Shown here: positions 17,725 to 26,967 of the stretch, one piece after another
Layout: the number at the start of each line of letters is the position of its first letter
Position numbering within the stretch: position 1 is the stretch's first letter
Assembly (NCBI GenBank): GCA_963974125.1
Contig: CAXBCH010000002.1
Location: forward strand, 124,001 to 188,000
Direction of reading: 5' to 3'
Origin: Haliea sp963974125
Lineage (GTDB): Bacteria > Pseudomonadota > Gammaproteobacteria > Pseudomonadales > Halieaceae
Length of the DNA stretch: 64,000 bases
Notes under the pieces: generated by a model
What the model saw: only the letters and a program-made list of their open reading frames with translations
Told to the model about the DNA's origin: nothing
The model's database searches: none
Position numbers and translations under genes: made by a program

Positions 17725-18957
17725 ATGACGCGCGACACCCTGGCGCTGATTCTGGCCGGAGGCCGCGGCTCCCGACTGGGTGGTCTCACCACCGAGCGGG
17801 CCAAGCCGGCGGTTCCCTTCGGCGGCAACATGCGCATCATCGATTTCGCCCTGTCCAACTGCGTCAACTCCGGTGTGCGCCGAATCGGTGTATTGACCCA
17901 GTACAAGGCCCACTCCCTGATTCGTCACCTGAGCCTCGGCTGGGGCTATATGCGCGGCGAATTGGGTGAGTTCGTGGAGTTGCTTCCTGCCCAGCAGCGC
18001 ACCGATGGCGGCTGGTACAGCGGTACCGCCGATGCGGTATTCCAGAATATCGACATCATCCACGCCCACGACCCCCGGTTCGTGCTGATCCTGGGCGGCG
18101 ACCATATCTACAAGATGGATTACGGCGCCCTCCTCGCCACCCACGTGGAGAACCAGGCCGATGTCACAGTCGCCTGCATGGAAGTGCCATTGGCGGATGC
18201 CAGCGCCTTTGGGGTCATGGAAATTGACCCGGACGGTCGCGTACGTGGATTTGAAGAAAAGCCCGCGATGCCCCAAGGCATGCCGCAACAACCGGATTAC
18301 GCCCTGGCCTCCATGGGTATCTACGTGTTTACCGTCGACTATCTGCTGGATTGTCTGCGCCGTGACAACCTGGATGAGAAATCCGGGCACGACTTTGGCA
18401 AGGACATCCTGCCGCGTGCCGTGCATCAGGACAGAGTCTACGCTTCCCCATTTCGGGATCCCAAGACTGGCGCCCGGGCCTACTGGCGCGACGTGGGAAC
18501 ACTGGACAGCTACTGGTCCGCCAACATGGAGCTGATCGGCGTGGTACCCGAGCTGGACCTGTTTGACACCCAGTGGCCCATTCGCACGCACCAGATCCAG
18601 GCACCGCCGGCGAAATTCGTGTTCGACGATGAAGGCCGCCGCGGCATGGCGGTGGACTCGATGGTTGCGAACGGTTGTATCGTTTCCGGAGCGCTGGTAC
18701 GCCACTCGGTGTTGTTTTCCCAGGTTCGGGTGGAGGAGTCCACCAGGGTGACGGACTCGGTTCTTCTGCCCCGGGTGGTGATCGGGCCCGACTGCCAAAT
18801 CCACAAGGCAGTGATTGAAACCGGCTGCCAATTGGCGGCCGGGACTGTCATCGGATTTGACCCGGAGCAGGACCGGCGCCGCTTCGAGGTCTCCCCCGGC
18901 GGGGTGACCCTGGTGACGCCGGAAATGCTGCAACAGAACCTGGATTATATCCGCTAA
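17725..18957 (+). CDS. glgC: Glucose-1-phosphate adenylyltransferase
   Basis: Makes ADP-glucose from ATP and glucose-1-phosphate, the committed step of bacterial glycogen synthesis. The 410 residues begin MTRDTLALILAGGRGSRL and keep the substrate motifs RAKPAVPFGG, IIDFALSNCVNSG, a GTADAVFQN loop, LGGDHIYKMDY and GFEEKP, followed by a left-handed beta-helix C-terminus. The frame stays open far upstream, but homology begins at the ATG at 17725. A GTG at 17689, one base after the small upstream gene's stop, is an alternative. No glgA, glgB or glgP is nearby. Confidence 0.95.
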   Translation: MTRDTLALILAGGRGSRLGGLTTERAKPAVPFGGNMRIIDFALSNCVNSGVRRIGVLTQYKAHSLIRHLSLGWGYMRGELGEFVELLPAQQRTDGGWYSGTADAVFQNIDIIHAHDPRFVLILGGDHIYKMDYGALLATHVENQADVTVACMEVPLADASAFGVMEIDPDGRVRGFEEKPAMPQGMPQQPDYALASMGIYVFTVDYLLDCLRRDNLDEKSGHDFGKDILPRAVHQDRVYASPFRDPKTGARAYWRDVGTLDSYWSANMELIGVVPELDLFDTQWPIRTHQIQAPPAKFVFDDEGRRGMAVDSMVANGCIVSGALVRHSVLFSQVRVEESTRVTDSVLLPRVVIGPDCQIHKAVIETGCQLAAGTVIGFDPEQDRRRFEVSPGGVTLVTPEMLQQNLDYIR

Positions 18958-19003
18958 CCACAGCTGCCCCGCTCCACCGCCGGGCAGCCACCGCCATGGG
19001 AGT

Positions 19004-19061
19004 TTGTGTAAAACGCCTCCATACCAGCTATGATGCGCGTTGCAATTACCTCCATACCAGC
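19004..19061 (+). promoter_or_regulatory. Possible rimK promoter with 13-bp direct repeat
   Basis: CCTCCATACCAGC occurs at 19016-19028 and again at 19049-19061, 33 bases apart. A possible -10 (TATGAT, 19029-19034) lies between the copies, with a weak -35 (TTGTGT, 19004-19009) at 19-base spacing. The repeats could be an activator or repressor site for rimK, or a chance duplication. The rimK ATG follows at 19076. Confidence 0.35.
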
Positions 19062-19075
19062 CCCAGGGACACTCT

Positions 19076-19993
19076 ATGAAGATCGGCATTCTGTCACGCA
19101 ACCGCAGACTCTATTCCACCCGTCGTCTGCTGGAAGCGGCGACCGCGCGGGGGCACGATGTCCGGGTTATCGATGTGCTCAAGTGTTACATGAATATCAC
19201 TGCCAACGATCCCACGGTGACCTACCAGCACTCCGCGGAAAAGGTGGAAGCCCTGGATTTCGAGGCGGTTATCCCGCGGATCGGCGCCAGCATCACCTCT
19301 TACGGCTGTGCGGTGTTGCGCCAATTCGAGGTTGGTCACGTGTATTCACTGAACGAATCGATTGCCATCACCCGCTCACGGGACAAGCTGCGCGCCCACC
19401 AGTTGCTGGCCCGGCGCGGTATCGGCCAACCGGTCACCAGTTATGCCCACTCTGCCCGGGCCACGGACAAGCTGATCGAATCCGTCGGCGGTGCGCCGCT
19501 GATTCTCAAGCTGACCGAAAGTACCCACGGTAACGGAGTCCTGCTGGCGGAGACCAAGAAAGCCGCAGAGGCCCTGATCAATGCTTTCCGCGGTATCGGC
19601 TCCGATTTCCTGGTGCAGGAATTCATCAAGGAGGCCGGCGGCTCCGACATCCGCTGTTTCGTGGTTGGGGAAAAAGTGATTGCCGCCATGCAGCGCAAGG
19701 CGGTGAAAGGCGAATATCGCTCCAACCTGCACCGCGGCGGTACCGCGGAGGTGATCAAGCTGACCCCCGAGGAACGACGCCTGGCCCTGAAGGCGGCGCG
19801 GGTCATGGGACTGGACCTGGCCGGGGTGGACATCCTGCGCTCGGCTCACGGTCCGCTGGTCATTGAGGTGAACTCGTCGCCGGGCCTGGAGGGCATTGAG
19901 AAAGCCACTGGCATCGACATCGCCGGCAAGATCATCGAATACATCGAAAAGGACTCCCAGGCCGGACCCAACAAGCCCACCGGCAAGGGCTGA
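19076..19993 (+). CDS. rimK: RimK-type ATP-grasp ligase (ribosomal protein S6 glutamylation)
   Basis: ATP-grasp enzyme that adds glutamate residues to the C-terminus of ribosomal protein S6 and, in some species, makes poly-glutamate chains. The 305 residues start MKIGILSRNRRLYSTRRL and contain the PRIGASITSYG segment, the ATP-binding KLTESTHGNGVLL, QEFIKEAGGSDIRCFVVG and the Mg-binding VIEVNSSPGLEGIE near the C-terminus. Length matches E. coli RimK (300). AGGGA precedes the ATG. It ends 15 bases before the convergent TRIC gene. The usual downstream rimB-like partner is not present. Confidence 0.92.
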   Translation: MKIGILSRNRRLYSTRRLLEAATARGHDVRVIDVLKCYMNITANDPTVTYQHSAEKVEALDFEAVIPRIGASITSYGCAVLRQFEVGHVYSLNESIAITRSRDKLRAHQLLARRGIGQPVTSYAHSARATDKLIESVGGAPLILKLTESTHGNGVLLAETKKAAEALINAFRGIGSDFLVQEFIKEAGGSDIRCFVVGEKVIAAMQRKAVKGEYRSNLHRGGTAEVIKLTPEERRLALKAARVMGLDLAGVDILRSAHGPLVIEVNSSPGLEGIEKATGIDIAGKIIEYIEKDSQAGPNKPTGKG

Positions 19994-20008
19994 AGCAGTG
20001 CGCCCCGC

Positions 20009-20641
20009 TCAGGACTCCTGCCCGCCGCGGGGACGATACTTGGGCAGGCGCAGGTCAAACAGGATGGCTGCGCCCCGCAGCGCGAAGGCAGCGGCCACCG
20101 CCAGCGGCAGGGCTATACCCTGCCCCCAGTGCTGCGCGGCCAGCACCACATAGCTGACCGCACCCAGTGCCGCCGCGGTCACATAGATATCCGGCTCCAG
20201 CAGCACCGGCGGTCGTCCCAGCAATCCGTCCCGGATCAGCGAGCCGAAAGTGGCGGTCATCATGCCCATGCCAATGGCGACCAGTAGCGGGGCATCCCAG
20301 GCCAGGGCTTTCTGTGTGCCCAGCACGCTGAACAGCGCCAGGCCCAGCGCGTCCGCCCACAACAGGACTGTGCGCAAGGACTCGAACAAGTGCGCCAGAA
20401 ACCAGGTGGCAACGCTGGCGCCGATACAGACCCAGAGATAGGCGATATTGCCGATCCAGAAGACCTCCCCAGTCTGCAGCAGAAGATCGCGCACCGTGCC
20501 ACCGCCGATGCCGGTGATGGTGCCAAACAGCACAAAACCGAGGATATCGAGGCGTTTTTCCGCAGCCGCCAGCGCCCCACTGATGGCAAATACCGCAACC
20601 CCCAGCAGATCCAGGGTAAAGATGATGGTGTCGATGCTCAT
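20009..20641 (-). CDS. TRIC-type trimeric intracellular cation channel family (UPF0126, YicG-like)
   Basis: A 210-residue inner-membrane protein made of two three-helix repeats plus a seventh helix. Repeat 1 has GTITGIGGGTVRDLLL and repeat 2 has TATFGSLIRDGLLG, the glycine-rich kinked pore helices of prokaryotic TRIC channels, which conduct K+ as trimers. The start MSIDTIIFTLDLLGVAVFAISG is typical. It is divergent from cti with about 145 bases between them and convergent with rimK. The physiological role in bacteria is not settled. Confidence 0.85.
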   Translation of the reverse strand: MSIDTIIFTLDLLGVAVFAISGALAAAEKRLDILGFVLFGTITGIGGGTVRDLLLQTGEVFWIGNIAYLWVCIGASVATWFLAHLFESLRTVLLWADALGLALFSVLGTQKALAWDAPLLVAIGMGMMTATFGSLIRDGLLGRPPVLLEPDIYVTAAALGAVSYVVLAAQHWGQGIALPLAVAAAFALRGAAILFDLRLPKYRPRGGQES

Positions 20642-20785
20642 GCCGATTCCTTGTCGAGGTTCAGGTTGTTGCGTGGCGGGTGGGCCTGGATAGTATGCGT
20701 GTTATCATGTTGCAGACCAATGCCCGGCCGGAACCGCACCCCTTGTTGTCCCCGGTCATTCTCGCCAATCTGACGTGGAGCACGT

Positions 20786-23047
20786 GTGAACCCAGGGAAC
20801 AACCTTGTGGTCGCTGCGGCCCTGTTGCTGCTGCCGGCCGCTACCGGGTCGGCGGATGACACGGCGCAAAGGGCGCAGGAGATCCTGTCCCAGCGCTGCG
20901 TCGTCTGCCACGCCTGCTACGACGCTCCCTGCCAGCTCAAGCTGGAAGCCCACGAGGGGCTGACCCGCGGCGCCAGCAAGACCCTGGTCTACGACTCCAC
21001 CCGGCTGCTGGCCGGAGACCTGACCCGCCTGTTCGACGACGCCCACAGCCCGCGGGAGTGGCGCGACAAGGGCTTTTTCCCGGTCCTCGACGCGAAGACT
21101 CCGCAGCAGGGCGTCATGCGGCGAATGCTGGAACTCAAGCAGGCCAATCCACTGCCCAGCACCGGCGCCCTGCCCGACGGCTTCGATTTCGACCTGCACC
21201 GCGACCAACAGTGCCCCAAGCCCGGCGAGTTCGACCGCTTCGCCCGCGACTATCCGTTGTGGGGGATGCCCTATGGACTGCCGGGGCTGCAGCCGGAAGA
21301 GCACGCAATCCTGGGTCGCTGGCTGGATGCGGGCGCCCCGCCGCTGGCCCCGGAACCGCTGCCAGCCGCAGTGGCAACCGAGGTGACAGCCTGGGAGAGC
21401 TTCCTCAATGCCCCCGACAACAAGTCCCGGCTGATGGCCCGCTATGTTTACGAGCACCTGTTCCTGGCCACCCTGCACCTGGAGGATCGCGACAATCCGC
21501 ACTGGTTCCGACTGGTGCGCTCCAGCACGGCGCCCGGAGAGCCGGTCGAGGTCATCGCTACCCGACGTCCCTTCGATGACCCCGGGCACAGCGACTTCTA
21601 CTACCGGCTGCAGCGCATGCCCGTGGTCGTGGCCCGCAAGAGCCACCAACCCTATCGCTTCGACCGTGCACGCAGGGACTGGTACCGGGATCTGTTTCTG
21701 GCACCGGACTACGAAGTCCCCGCCCTCCCCGGCTACGCTGAGGAAACCACCGGCAACCCGTTCGTCAGCTTCGCCGCTATTCCGGTAAGGGCCCGCTACC
21801 GCTTCCTGCTGGAGGACGCGGAATTCACCATCATGAACTTCATCAAGGGGCCGGTATGCCGTGGCCAGATTGCCCTGAACGTCATTGACGACAGGTTCTG
21901 GGTGATGTTCCTTGACCCGGAACAGCTGGAACCGGAGCTGGATGGCCCGTTCCTGGAACAGGAGAGCCACAACCTGCGCCTGCCCGCCGCCACCAGGGGC
22001 AGCGTCATCGACCTGCTTGACTGGCGCCGCTACGCCCGTGCCCACAAGCGCTACATGCGGGCCAAGGACGAGCACCTGCGGGAGCAGTACGCCCAGCAGG
22101 GGCGCAAGCCGGGCCTCGAGGCAATCTGGGATGGCGACGGCGACAACCCCAACGCCGCGCTAACCATCTTCCGCCACGTCGACACGGCCTCGGTGGTCAA
22201 GGGCTTTGTCGGCGACACTCCCAAGACCGCCTGGGTCATCACCTATTCCCTGCTGGAACGCATCCACTATCTGCTGGTGGCGAACTTTGACGTCTTCGGC
22301 GCCGTCTCCCACCAGCTCGAGTCGCGCCTGTACATGGATTTCCTGCGCATGGAGGGGGAGCTGAACCTGCTCCTGTTCCTGCCCGCGGACCAGCGCCAGG
22401 AACTCTGGGACCACTGGTACCGGGGTGCACCCGACGCCGTCCGCGAACACCAGTTCATCCGCAGCGACAGTATCCAGCTCGAGAGCCCCCTTGATTACCA
22501 GAGCGACGACCCGAAGGCGGAATTCCTCGGCTGGATGCGACAGCGCATCCACGCTGCCGGCGCCGCCAATTTCGACTACCGCCGCAGCGCCAGCCCCGCC
22601 ATGGCCGCGGCCTTCGACCGCCTGGTGGCAACCCGCGGCAAACACAACCGCTTCCTGCCCGCTGTCAGTTTCATCCATGTGATTGGCAGCCAGCGGGACG
22701 AGGCCTACACGCTGCTGCATGACGCCGGCTACAGCAATATTGCCCAGCTGTTCCGCGAGGACGAGCGCAGATTGCCGGAAGAAGATGGGCTGACCGTCGT
22801 GGCCGGGATTATCGGCTCACATCCCAACCAGTTCTTCCAGATCCATGAGAAGCAGGTACCCCTGTTCGTGGCGGATATCCTCGCCCTGCGCACAGACGAG
22901 GACATGGCGCTGCTACGCTATCGCTACGGGGTACGCCGCAATTCCCCCTGGTTCTGGTCGGTCAGCGACCGCCTGCACACTTTACAGCGAGAGCAGGATC
23001 CGCTGGCGGCGGGGGTATTTGACTACAATCGCTACCACGGTTATTGA
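20786..23047 (+). CDS. cti: Fatty acid cis/trans isomerase
   Basis: Periplasmic haem protein that converts cis to trans unsaturated fatty acids in membrane lipids, giving fast adaptation to solvents, heat or salt. The 753 residues begin with a signal peptide (hydrophobic core at about 8-18, cleavage near GSADD). A c-type haem motif CVVCH (38-42) follows with extra cysteines at 44 and 49. Several conserved blocks of the Cti family follow, for example GPVCRGQIALNVIDDRFWV. Length agrees with Pseudomonas Cti (about 760). The GTG start has GTGGAG just upstream. It is divergent from the TRIC gene and convergent with sohB. Confidence 0.95.
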   Translation: MNPGNNLVVAAALLLLPAATGSADDTAQRAQEILSQRCVVCHACYDAPCQLKLEAHEGLTRGASKTLVYDSTRLLAGDLTRLFDDAHSPREWRDKGFFPVLDAKTPQQGVMRRMLELKQANPLPSTGALPDGFDFDLHRDQQCPKPGEFDRFARDYPLWGMPYGLPGLQPEEHAILGRWLDAGAPPLAPEPLPAAVATEVTAWESFLNAPDNKSRLMARYVYEHLFLATLHLEDRDNPHWFRLVRSSTAPGEPVEVIATRRPFDDPGHSDFYYRLQRMPVVVARKSHQPYRFDRARRDWYRDLFLAPDYEVPALPGYAEETTGNPFVSFAAIPVRARYRFLLEDAEFTIMNFIKGPVCRGQIALNVIDDRFWVMFLDPEQLEPELDGPFLEQESHNLRLPAATRGSVIDLLDWRRYARAHKRYMRAKDEHLREQYAQQGRKPGLEAIWDGDGDNPNAALTIFRHVDTASVVKGFVGDTPKTAWVITYSLLERIHYLLVANFDVFGAVSHQLESRLYMDFLRMEGELNLLLFLPADQRQELWDHWYRGAPDAVREHQFIRSDSIQLESPLDYQSDDPKAEFLGWMRQRIHAAGAANFDYRRSASPAMAAAFDRLVATRGKHNRFLPAVSFIHVIGSQRDEAYTLLHDAGYSNIAQLFREDERRLPEEDGLTVVAGIIGSHPNQFFQIHEKQVPLFVADILALRTDEDMALLRYRYGVRRNSPWFWSVSDRLHTLQREQDPLAAGVFDYNRYHGY

Positions 23048-23073
23048 CCGGGCTGCAGGATCGCCGTCGCCGC

Positions 23074-24129
23074 TCAGGCATGGGGGCCGCGGTTGTGTTG
23101 CCAGAGCTTGAGCAGCCCGCGCTCCACCGCGCCCTCGGCGGCCATGCCCAGCTTTTCCTGCCAGGCCTTTTTCTGAACGTATTTGACTTCGAAGACGTCG
23201 CGATCCCGCAGCTGCTCCTGAACAAAGGCGTCGCTGGTCTGGAGCGCATCCACCAGGCCGATGTCGAGCGCATCGCGACCGTACCAGATCTCCCCGGTCG
23301 CGACCTTGTCGATATCCAGCGCGGGCCGGTTTTCGGCCACAAAGGCCTTGAACAGGCCGTGGGTGATTTCCAGGTCCTCGATGAACTTCTCCCGGCCCTT
23401 GTCGGTATTCTCGCCGAACAGGGTCAGGGTGCGCTTGTATTCACCGGCCGTGAGCAGCTCGAAATCGATGTCGTGCTTCTTCAGCAGACGGTGAAAGTTG
23501 GGTAGCTGGGCCAGTACCCCGATGGAGCCCAGCACCGCAAAGGGGGCGGCGATAATACGCTGGCCGACGCAGGCCATCATGTAGCCACCACTGGCCGCGA
23601 CCTTGTCCACGGCCACGGTCAGCTGGGCGCCGGCATCGGTGATGCGCTTGAGCTGGCTGGCTGCCAGGCCATAGCCATGCACCAGGCCGCCGGGGCTTTC
23701 CAGCCGCAGCAGAATCTCGTCACCCTCCTCCAGCTGCGGCAATACCGCGGATATCTCTTCCCGCAGCTGATCTGTAGCGCTGGCTCTGATGTCGCCATCA
23801 TAATCCATTATAAACAGACGCTTGCGATCACTTTCTGATGTTGTTTCACGACCTTTAAGGCGCTTCTTCGCCGCCTTGGCGGCAGCTTTGTCGGCTTTGT
23901 GACGGGCCTTGAGTTCGGCCTTGTGAACCTCCGGACCCGCTATCGTCGCGCGCATGGTGTCGCCCACCTGCTGGTAGCGATCATTGAGCTTGTTGATTTC
24001 TATGTGTCCCTTCCGCTCCGCCTTGTGCCGCTGGCCCAAGGCGACCATGCCGCTGACGACCAACAGGATGGCGGCAACGACAGTGACGGCCCGGGCCAGA
24101 AACAGCCCATATTCGTAAAGATATTCCAA
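23074..24129 (-). CDS. sohB: SohB-type inner-membrane serine peptidase (S49 family)
   Basis: Relative of signal peptide peptidase SppA. The 351-residue form begins at TTG (LEYLYEYGLFLARAV), matching the MELLSEYGLF start of E. coli SohB. The upstream GGGAG lies in the last codons of nudC, and only five bases separate the nudC stop from this start, so translation is likely coupled. It has one N-terminal membrane helix, a charged Lys/Ala-rich linker (about 60-95), and the S49 core with Ser in DKVAASGGYMMA and Lys in AGEYKRTLT. It is the last gene of the dnaQ-nudC-sohB run. Its natural substrates are poorly known. Confidence 0.9.
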   Translation of the reverse strand: MEYLYEYGLFLARAVTVVAAILLVVSGMVALGQRHKAERKGHIEINKLNDRYQQVGDTMRATIAGPEVHKAELKARHKADKAAAKAAKKRLKGRETTSESDRKRLFIMDYDGDIRASATDQLREEISAVLPQLEEGDEILLRLESPGGLVHGYGLAASQLKRITDAGAQLTVAVDKVAASGGYMMACVGQRIIAAPFAVLGSIGVLAQLPNFHRLLKKHDIDFELLTAGEYKRTLTLFGENTDKGREKFIEDLEITHGLFKAFVAENRPALDIDKVATGEIWYGRDALDIGLVDALQTSDAFVQEQLRDRDVFEVKYVQKKAWQEKLGMAAEGAVERGLLKLWQHNRGPHA

Positions 24130-24134
24130 AAGGG

Positions 24135-24953
24135 TTACTCCCGTGTCAGTTCGCTGATGTAGTGGCGGATAAGTTGTCCCGCAATCGAGCTCGGGGGTGG
24201 CACCTGGGGCAGGTCGCTGTAGTGATACCAACCCGCGTCGGCGATCTCCCCGGGTTCGCAGACAATCTGGCCGCCGGCATACTGCGCGAAGAAACCCAGC
24301 ATCAACTGGCTCGGAAACGGCCAGGACTGGGAACCGAAGTAGCGCAGCCCGCGCACCTCCACCCCGACCTCTTCCCGCACCTCCCGATGCAGGGTGTCTT
24401 CGGCGCTTTCACCGGCTTCGATGAATCCTGCCAGGGTGCTGTACATGTTGCCCGGGAAGTTGGCATTGCGGGCCAGCAGCAATTCCTCCCCGCGGGTAAC
24501 CAGCACGATGACACAGGGGTTGATGCGCGGATAGTTGACCGTGCCGCAGGGGCCGCAGCGCATGGCCCGCTCCTCGAGGTCGACGGTCATGGCGCTGCCG
24601 CAGCGGCCACAGAACTGGTGATCGCGCTCCCAGGCCAGCAACTGGGCGGCCCGGCCAGCGAGGGCAAAAAGGCCATCGTCGATGCGGCCGAGCAGCTGAT
24701 ACAGATTGCCGCGGGCAAAGCGCATGGGATCAGGCTCAATACCGGCGTCAATCTCCACTGCGTAGCAGGGACGGCCGTGCCAGTAACCGAGGAACTGCTC
24801 ACGCATCACCACCCAGCCCATGGCCCGCAGCTCCTCCCGCTGCAGCAGCGGGTCGCGGCTGCTCATGTCGGTTACCACCTGCCCGCGCTGGAACACCAGA
24901 TGCAGGGCTTCCTCCACAGAGGCCGGAGGTCGATTGCCAAGCTTGAAACTCAT
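24135..24953 (-). CDS. nudC: NADH pyrophosphatase / NAD-RNA decapping hydrolase NudC
   Basis: Nudix hydrolase that cleaves NAD(H) to NMN and AMP and removes NAD caps from RNA 5' ends. The 272 residues contain a four-cysteine zinc ribbon (CGRCG ... CGPCG), a Nudix box beginning GFIEAGESAEDTL with the catalytic REVREEVG helix, and the SQSWPFPSQLMLGF motif downstream that defines the NudC class. The ATG at 24953 overlaps the dnaQ stop (ATGA) and has GGGAGGTGG upstream. An upstream in-frame Met would overlap dnaQ further and is less likely. Confidence 0.93.
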   Translation of the reverse strand: MSFKLGNRPPASVEEALHLVFQRGQVVTDMSSRDPLLQREELRAMGWVVMREQFLGYWHGRPCYAVEIDAGIEPDPMRFARGNLYQLLGRIDDGLFALAGRAAQLLAWERDHQFCGRCGSAMTVDLEERAMRCGPCGTVNYPRINPCVIVLVTRGEELLLARNANFPGNMYSTLAGFIEAGESAEDTLHREVREEVGVEVRGLRYFGSQSWPFPSQLMLGFFAQYAGGQIVCEPGEIADAGWYHYSDLPQVPPPSSIAGQLIRHYISELTRE

Positions 24954-25675
24954 GTCCGCACCACCTCCCGCCACAGCACCTTGCCGCCGCTGGCGCCGGC
25001 GATCGCCTCCAGTTGGGCCTCATGGGCGGCCAGGTCTTCGGCACTGGCCCTGGGCACGACCAGCGCCGGTCGCTGGGCCGGCAAGCGCCGGATGCCCTCG
25101 CTGCGGCCATTGCCGTCGCTCTCTCCCGGCCCGTGATCCGCCAACTGGAAGGCGGTCTGGCCTCCCGTCATTGCCAGATACACGTCGGCCAGGATCTCGG
25201 CATCCAGCAGAGCCCCGTGCAGGTCGCGCTGGGAGTTGTCCACGGTGTAACGGTTGCAGAGCGCGTCCAGGTTGTTGCGCTGTCCCGGGTGTCGGGCCCG
25301 GGCCATGACCAGCGTGTCGGTCACCGGGCACAGGACGTCAAGGCCCGGATGGCGTTCATCGAGTCGCCGCAGTTCCGCGTCCAGGAAGCCGATGTCGAAA
25401 GGGGCATTGTGTATCACCAGCTCGGCACCGCGCACGAAATCGAGGAATTCCGCGGCTACCTGCGCAAACAGGGGCTTGTCGGCGAGGAATTCACTGGTGA
25501 TGCCATGCACTTCGATGGCGCCCTGGTCAATGTCGCGCTGGGGATTGATATAGCGGTGGAAGTGGTTCCCGGTCAGGCGCCGGTTCACCAGTTCGACACA
25601 GCCGATTTCAATGATCCGGTGGCCCTGGTTGACCTCCAGGCCGGTCGTTTCCGTATCCAGTACAATCAGTCTCAC
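24950..25675 (-). CDS. dnaQ: DNA polymerase III epsilon subunit (proofreading exonuclease)
   Basis: 3'-5' exonuclease that proofreads replication as part of the core polymerase. The 241 residues carry ExoI DTETTGLE (8-15), the ExoII region VIHNAPFDIGFL and ExoIII around ALLDAEILADVYL, giving the DEDDh catalytic set with the His and Asp of HGALLDAE. A flexible C-terminus after about 190 should bind the alpha subunit. GTG start with AGGAG seven bases upstream. It is 24 bases downstream of rnhA, the pairing seen across gammaproteobacteria. Confidence 0.96.
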   Translation of the reverse strand: MRLIVLDTETTGLEVNQGHRIIEIGCVELVNRRLTGNHFHRYINPQRDIDQGAIEVHGITSEFLADKPLFAQVAAEFLDFVRGAELVIHNAPFDIGFLDAELRRLDERHPGLDVLCPVTDTLVMARARHPGQRNNLDALCNRYTVDNSQRDLHGALLDAEILADVYLAMTGGQTAFQLADHGPGESDGNGRSEGIRRLPAQRPALVVPRASAEDLAAHEAQLEAIAGASGGKVLWREVVRT

Positions 25676-25699
25676 AGGCGCTCCTCGTTGTCGCCGGGC

Positions 25700-26131
25700 C
25701 TACAGTTCATCGATGCCCCTGTTGGCCAGCTGGTCGGCAATGTCGTTCTCCCGATGGCCACTGTGGCCCTTGACCCAGTGCCACTTGATCCGGTGACGCT
25801 GGCTCTGCGCATCCAGCGCCTGCCACAGGTCGACATTCTTGACCGGTAGCCTTGAAGCCGTTTTCCAGCCCTTCTGTTTCCAGTTCGGCAGCCACCTGGT
25901 GATGCCGTCGCGCACATAGGCGGAATCGGTGGTCAGCGTGACCTCGCAGGGTTCCTTCAGGGCCCGCAGGGACTCGATAGCCGCCTGCAATTCCATGCGG
26001 TTGTTGGTGGTGTGGGCTTCACCGCCAAAGAGTTGCCGCTCGCGCCCATTGCAGCGCAGCAGTGCGCCCCAGCCACCCGGTCCGGGATTGCCGCGGCAGG
26101 CGCCATCGGTAAAGATCTCCACCTGCTTCAC
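25700..26131 (-). CDS. rnhA: Ribonuclease HI
   Basis: Cuts the RNA strand of RNA-DNA hybrids, removing primers and R-loops. The 143 residues have all four catalytic acids in their usual context: Asp in FTDGACRGNPGPGG, Glu in NNRMELQAAIESL, Asp in TTDSAYVRDGI and Asp in GHSGHRENDIAD, which also holds the conserved His. The GTG start overlaps the upstream methyltransferase stop by four bases (GTGA), indicating translational coupling. dnaQ follows. Confidence 0.97.
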   Translation of the reverse strand: MKQVEIFTDGACRGNPGPGGWGALLRCNGRERQLFGGEAHTTNNRMELQAAIESLRALKEPCEVTLTTDSAYVRDGITRWLPNWKQKGWKTASRLPVKNVDLWQALDAQSQRHRIKWHWVKGHSGHRENDIADQLANRGIDEL

Positions 26132-26886
26132 GCGGCGTGATCACCCTGGCGCGGTGTTGGTGCCGGGTTCGGCACTGCCAGCCCGATCAGGCGGGCGCTG
26201 CGGCGGGCTCGCTGTACGGGCCGGGTGGCACCACCGACCTGCTTGATGGCGTGAATCAGATAGACATCTCCCAGCGGCAAGCGGTGGCGTTCACTCCAGC
26301 GATTGACGGTGGCCGCCTGACGGCCGATCCGGCCTTCGCCCGGCACCGGCAGCGGGCTCAGGTAGCGGGCGGACTCCGCCTCGCAACCGAGCAGCCGCAG
26401 CCAGTCCAGCAGGCGGGTACAGCCCACCGGCCGGTGGTTCTGCCACAGCGGGTTGCCACCCAGTCCCCGCAGGCGATGCACTGCTCCCAGCAGGCTCCAG
26501 GGATTGAAGCCAATCAGCAGTAGCTGGCCGTTGGGCGTCAGGACCCGCTGCAACTCGCGCAGTACCTGGTGCGGCTGCGAGGTGAAGTCCAGGCAGTGAT
26601 GGGCAACGACCACGTCGACGCTGTCACTCTCCAGGGGCAGCTCATCGTGCTCTGCAACAACGGTTACACCGTGGCCGGGGCGCGGCGCGGCATAGGCTCG
26701 ATGGCGAATCCGGCTGTTGCCAAACAGGGGCTGCTGGCGAACATGGCCGACCTGGAGCAGATGGTAGCCGAAGGCGGTCTCCAGTATGGGCTCGAGGGCG
26801 GCCTGCACGGCAGCCTGCAGATTACTGCCCGCCGCAGTTGCATACCAGGATTCCAGTTCGTCGGAAATGTCGCTACACTCGCCCAT
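26128..26886 (-). CDS. Class I SAM-dependent methyltransferase (gloB/rnhA-linked)
   Basis: A 252-residue soluble methyltransferase of the UbiE/type-11 kind. Motif I is degenerate (YHLLQVGHVRQQPLFG rather than the usual glycine-rich loop), while the central part DELPLESDSVDVVVAHHCLDF and post-motif LTPNGQLLLIGFNPWSLLG are clear. The ATG at 26886 has GGAG close upstream; an upstream TTG (26925) has no binding site. Its position between gloB (divergent) and rnhA (four-base overlap) is conserved in related bacteria. The substrate is unknown. Confidence 0.8.
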   Translation of the reverse strand: MGECSDISDELESWYATAAGSNLQAAVQAALEPILETAFGYHLLQVGHVRQQPLFGNSRIRHRAYAAPRPGHGVTVVAEHDELPLESDSVDVVVAHHCLDFTSQPHQVLRELQRVLTPNGQLLLIGFNPWSLLGAVHRLRGLGGNPLWQNHRPVGCTRLLDWLRLLGCEAESARYLSPLPVPGEGRIGRQAATVNRWSERHRLPLGDVYLIHAIKQVGGATRPVQRARRSARLIGLAVPNPAPTPRQGDHAA

Positions 26887-26967
26887 TGTCTCCAGCGGCC
26901 GGCTACCGGCTCGTTGTGTGTCCAAGCGGCCATGTTACTGCATTTCAGGGGGTTTTGAACGTTATCC

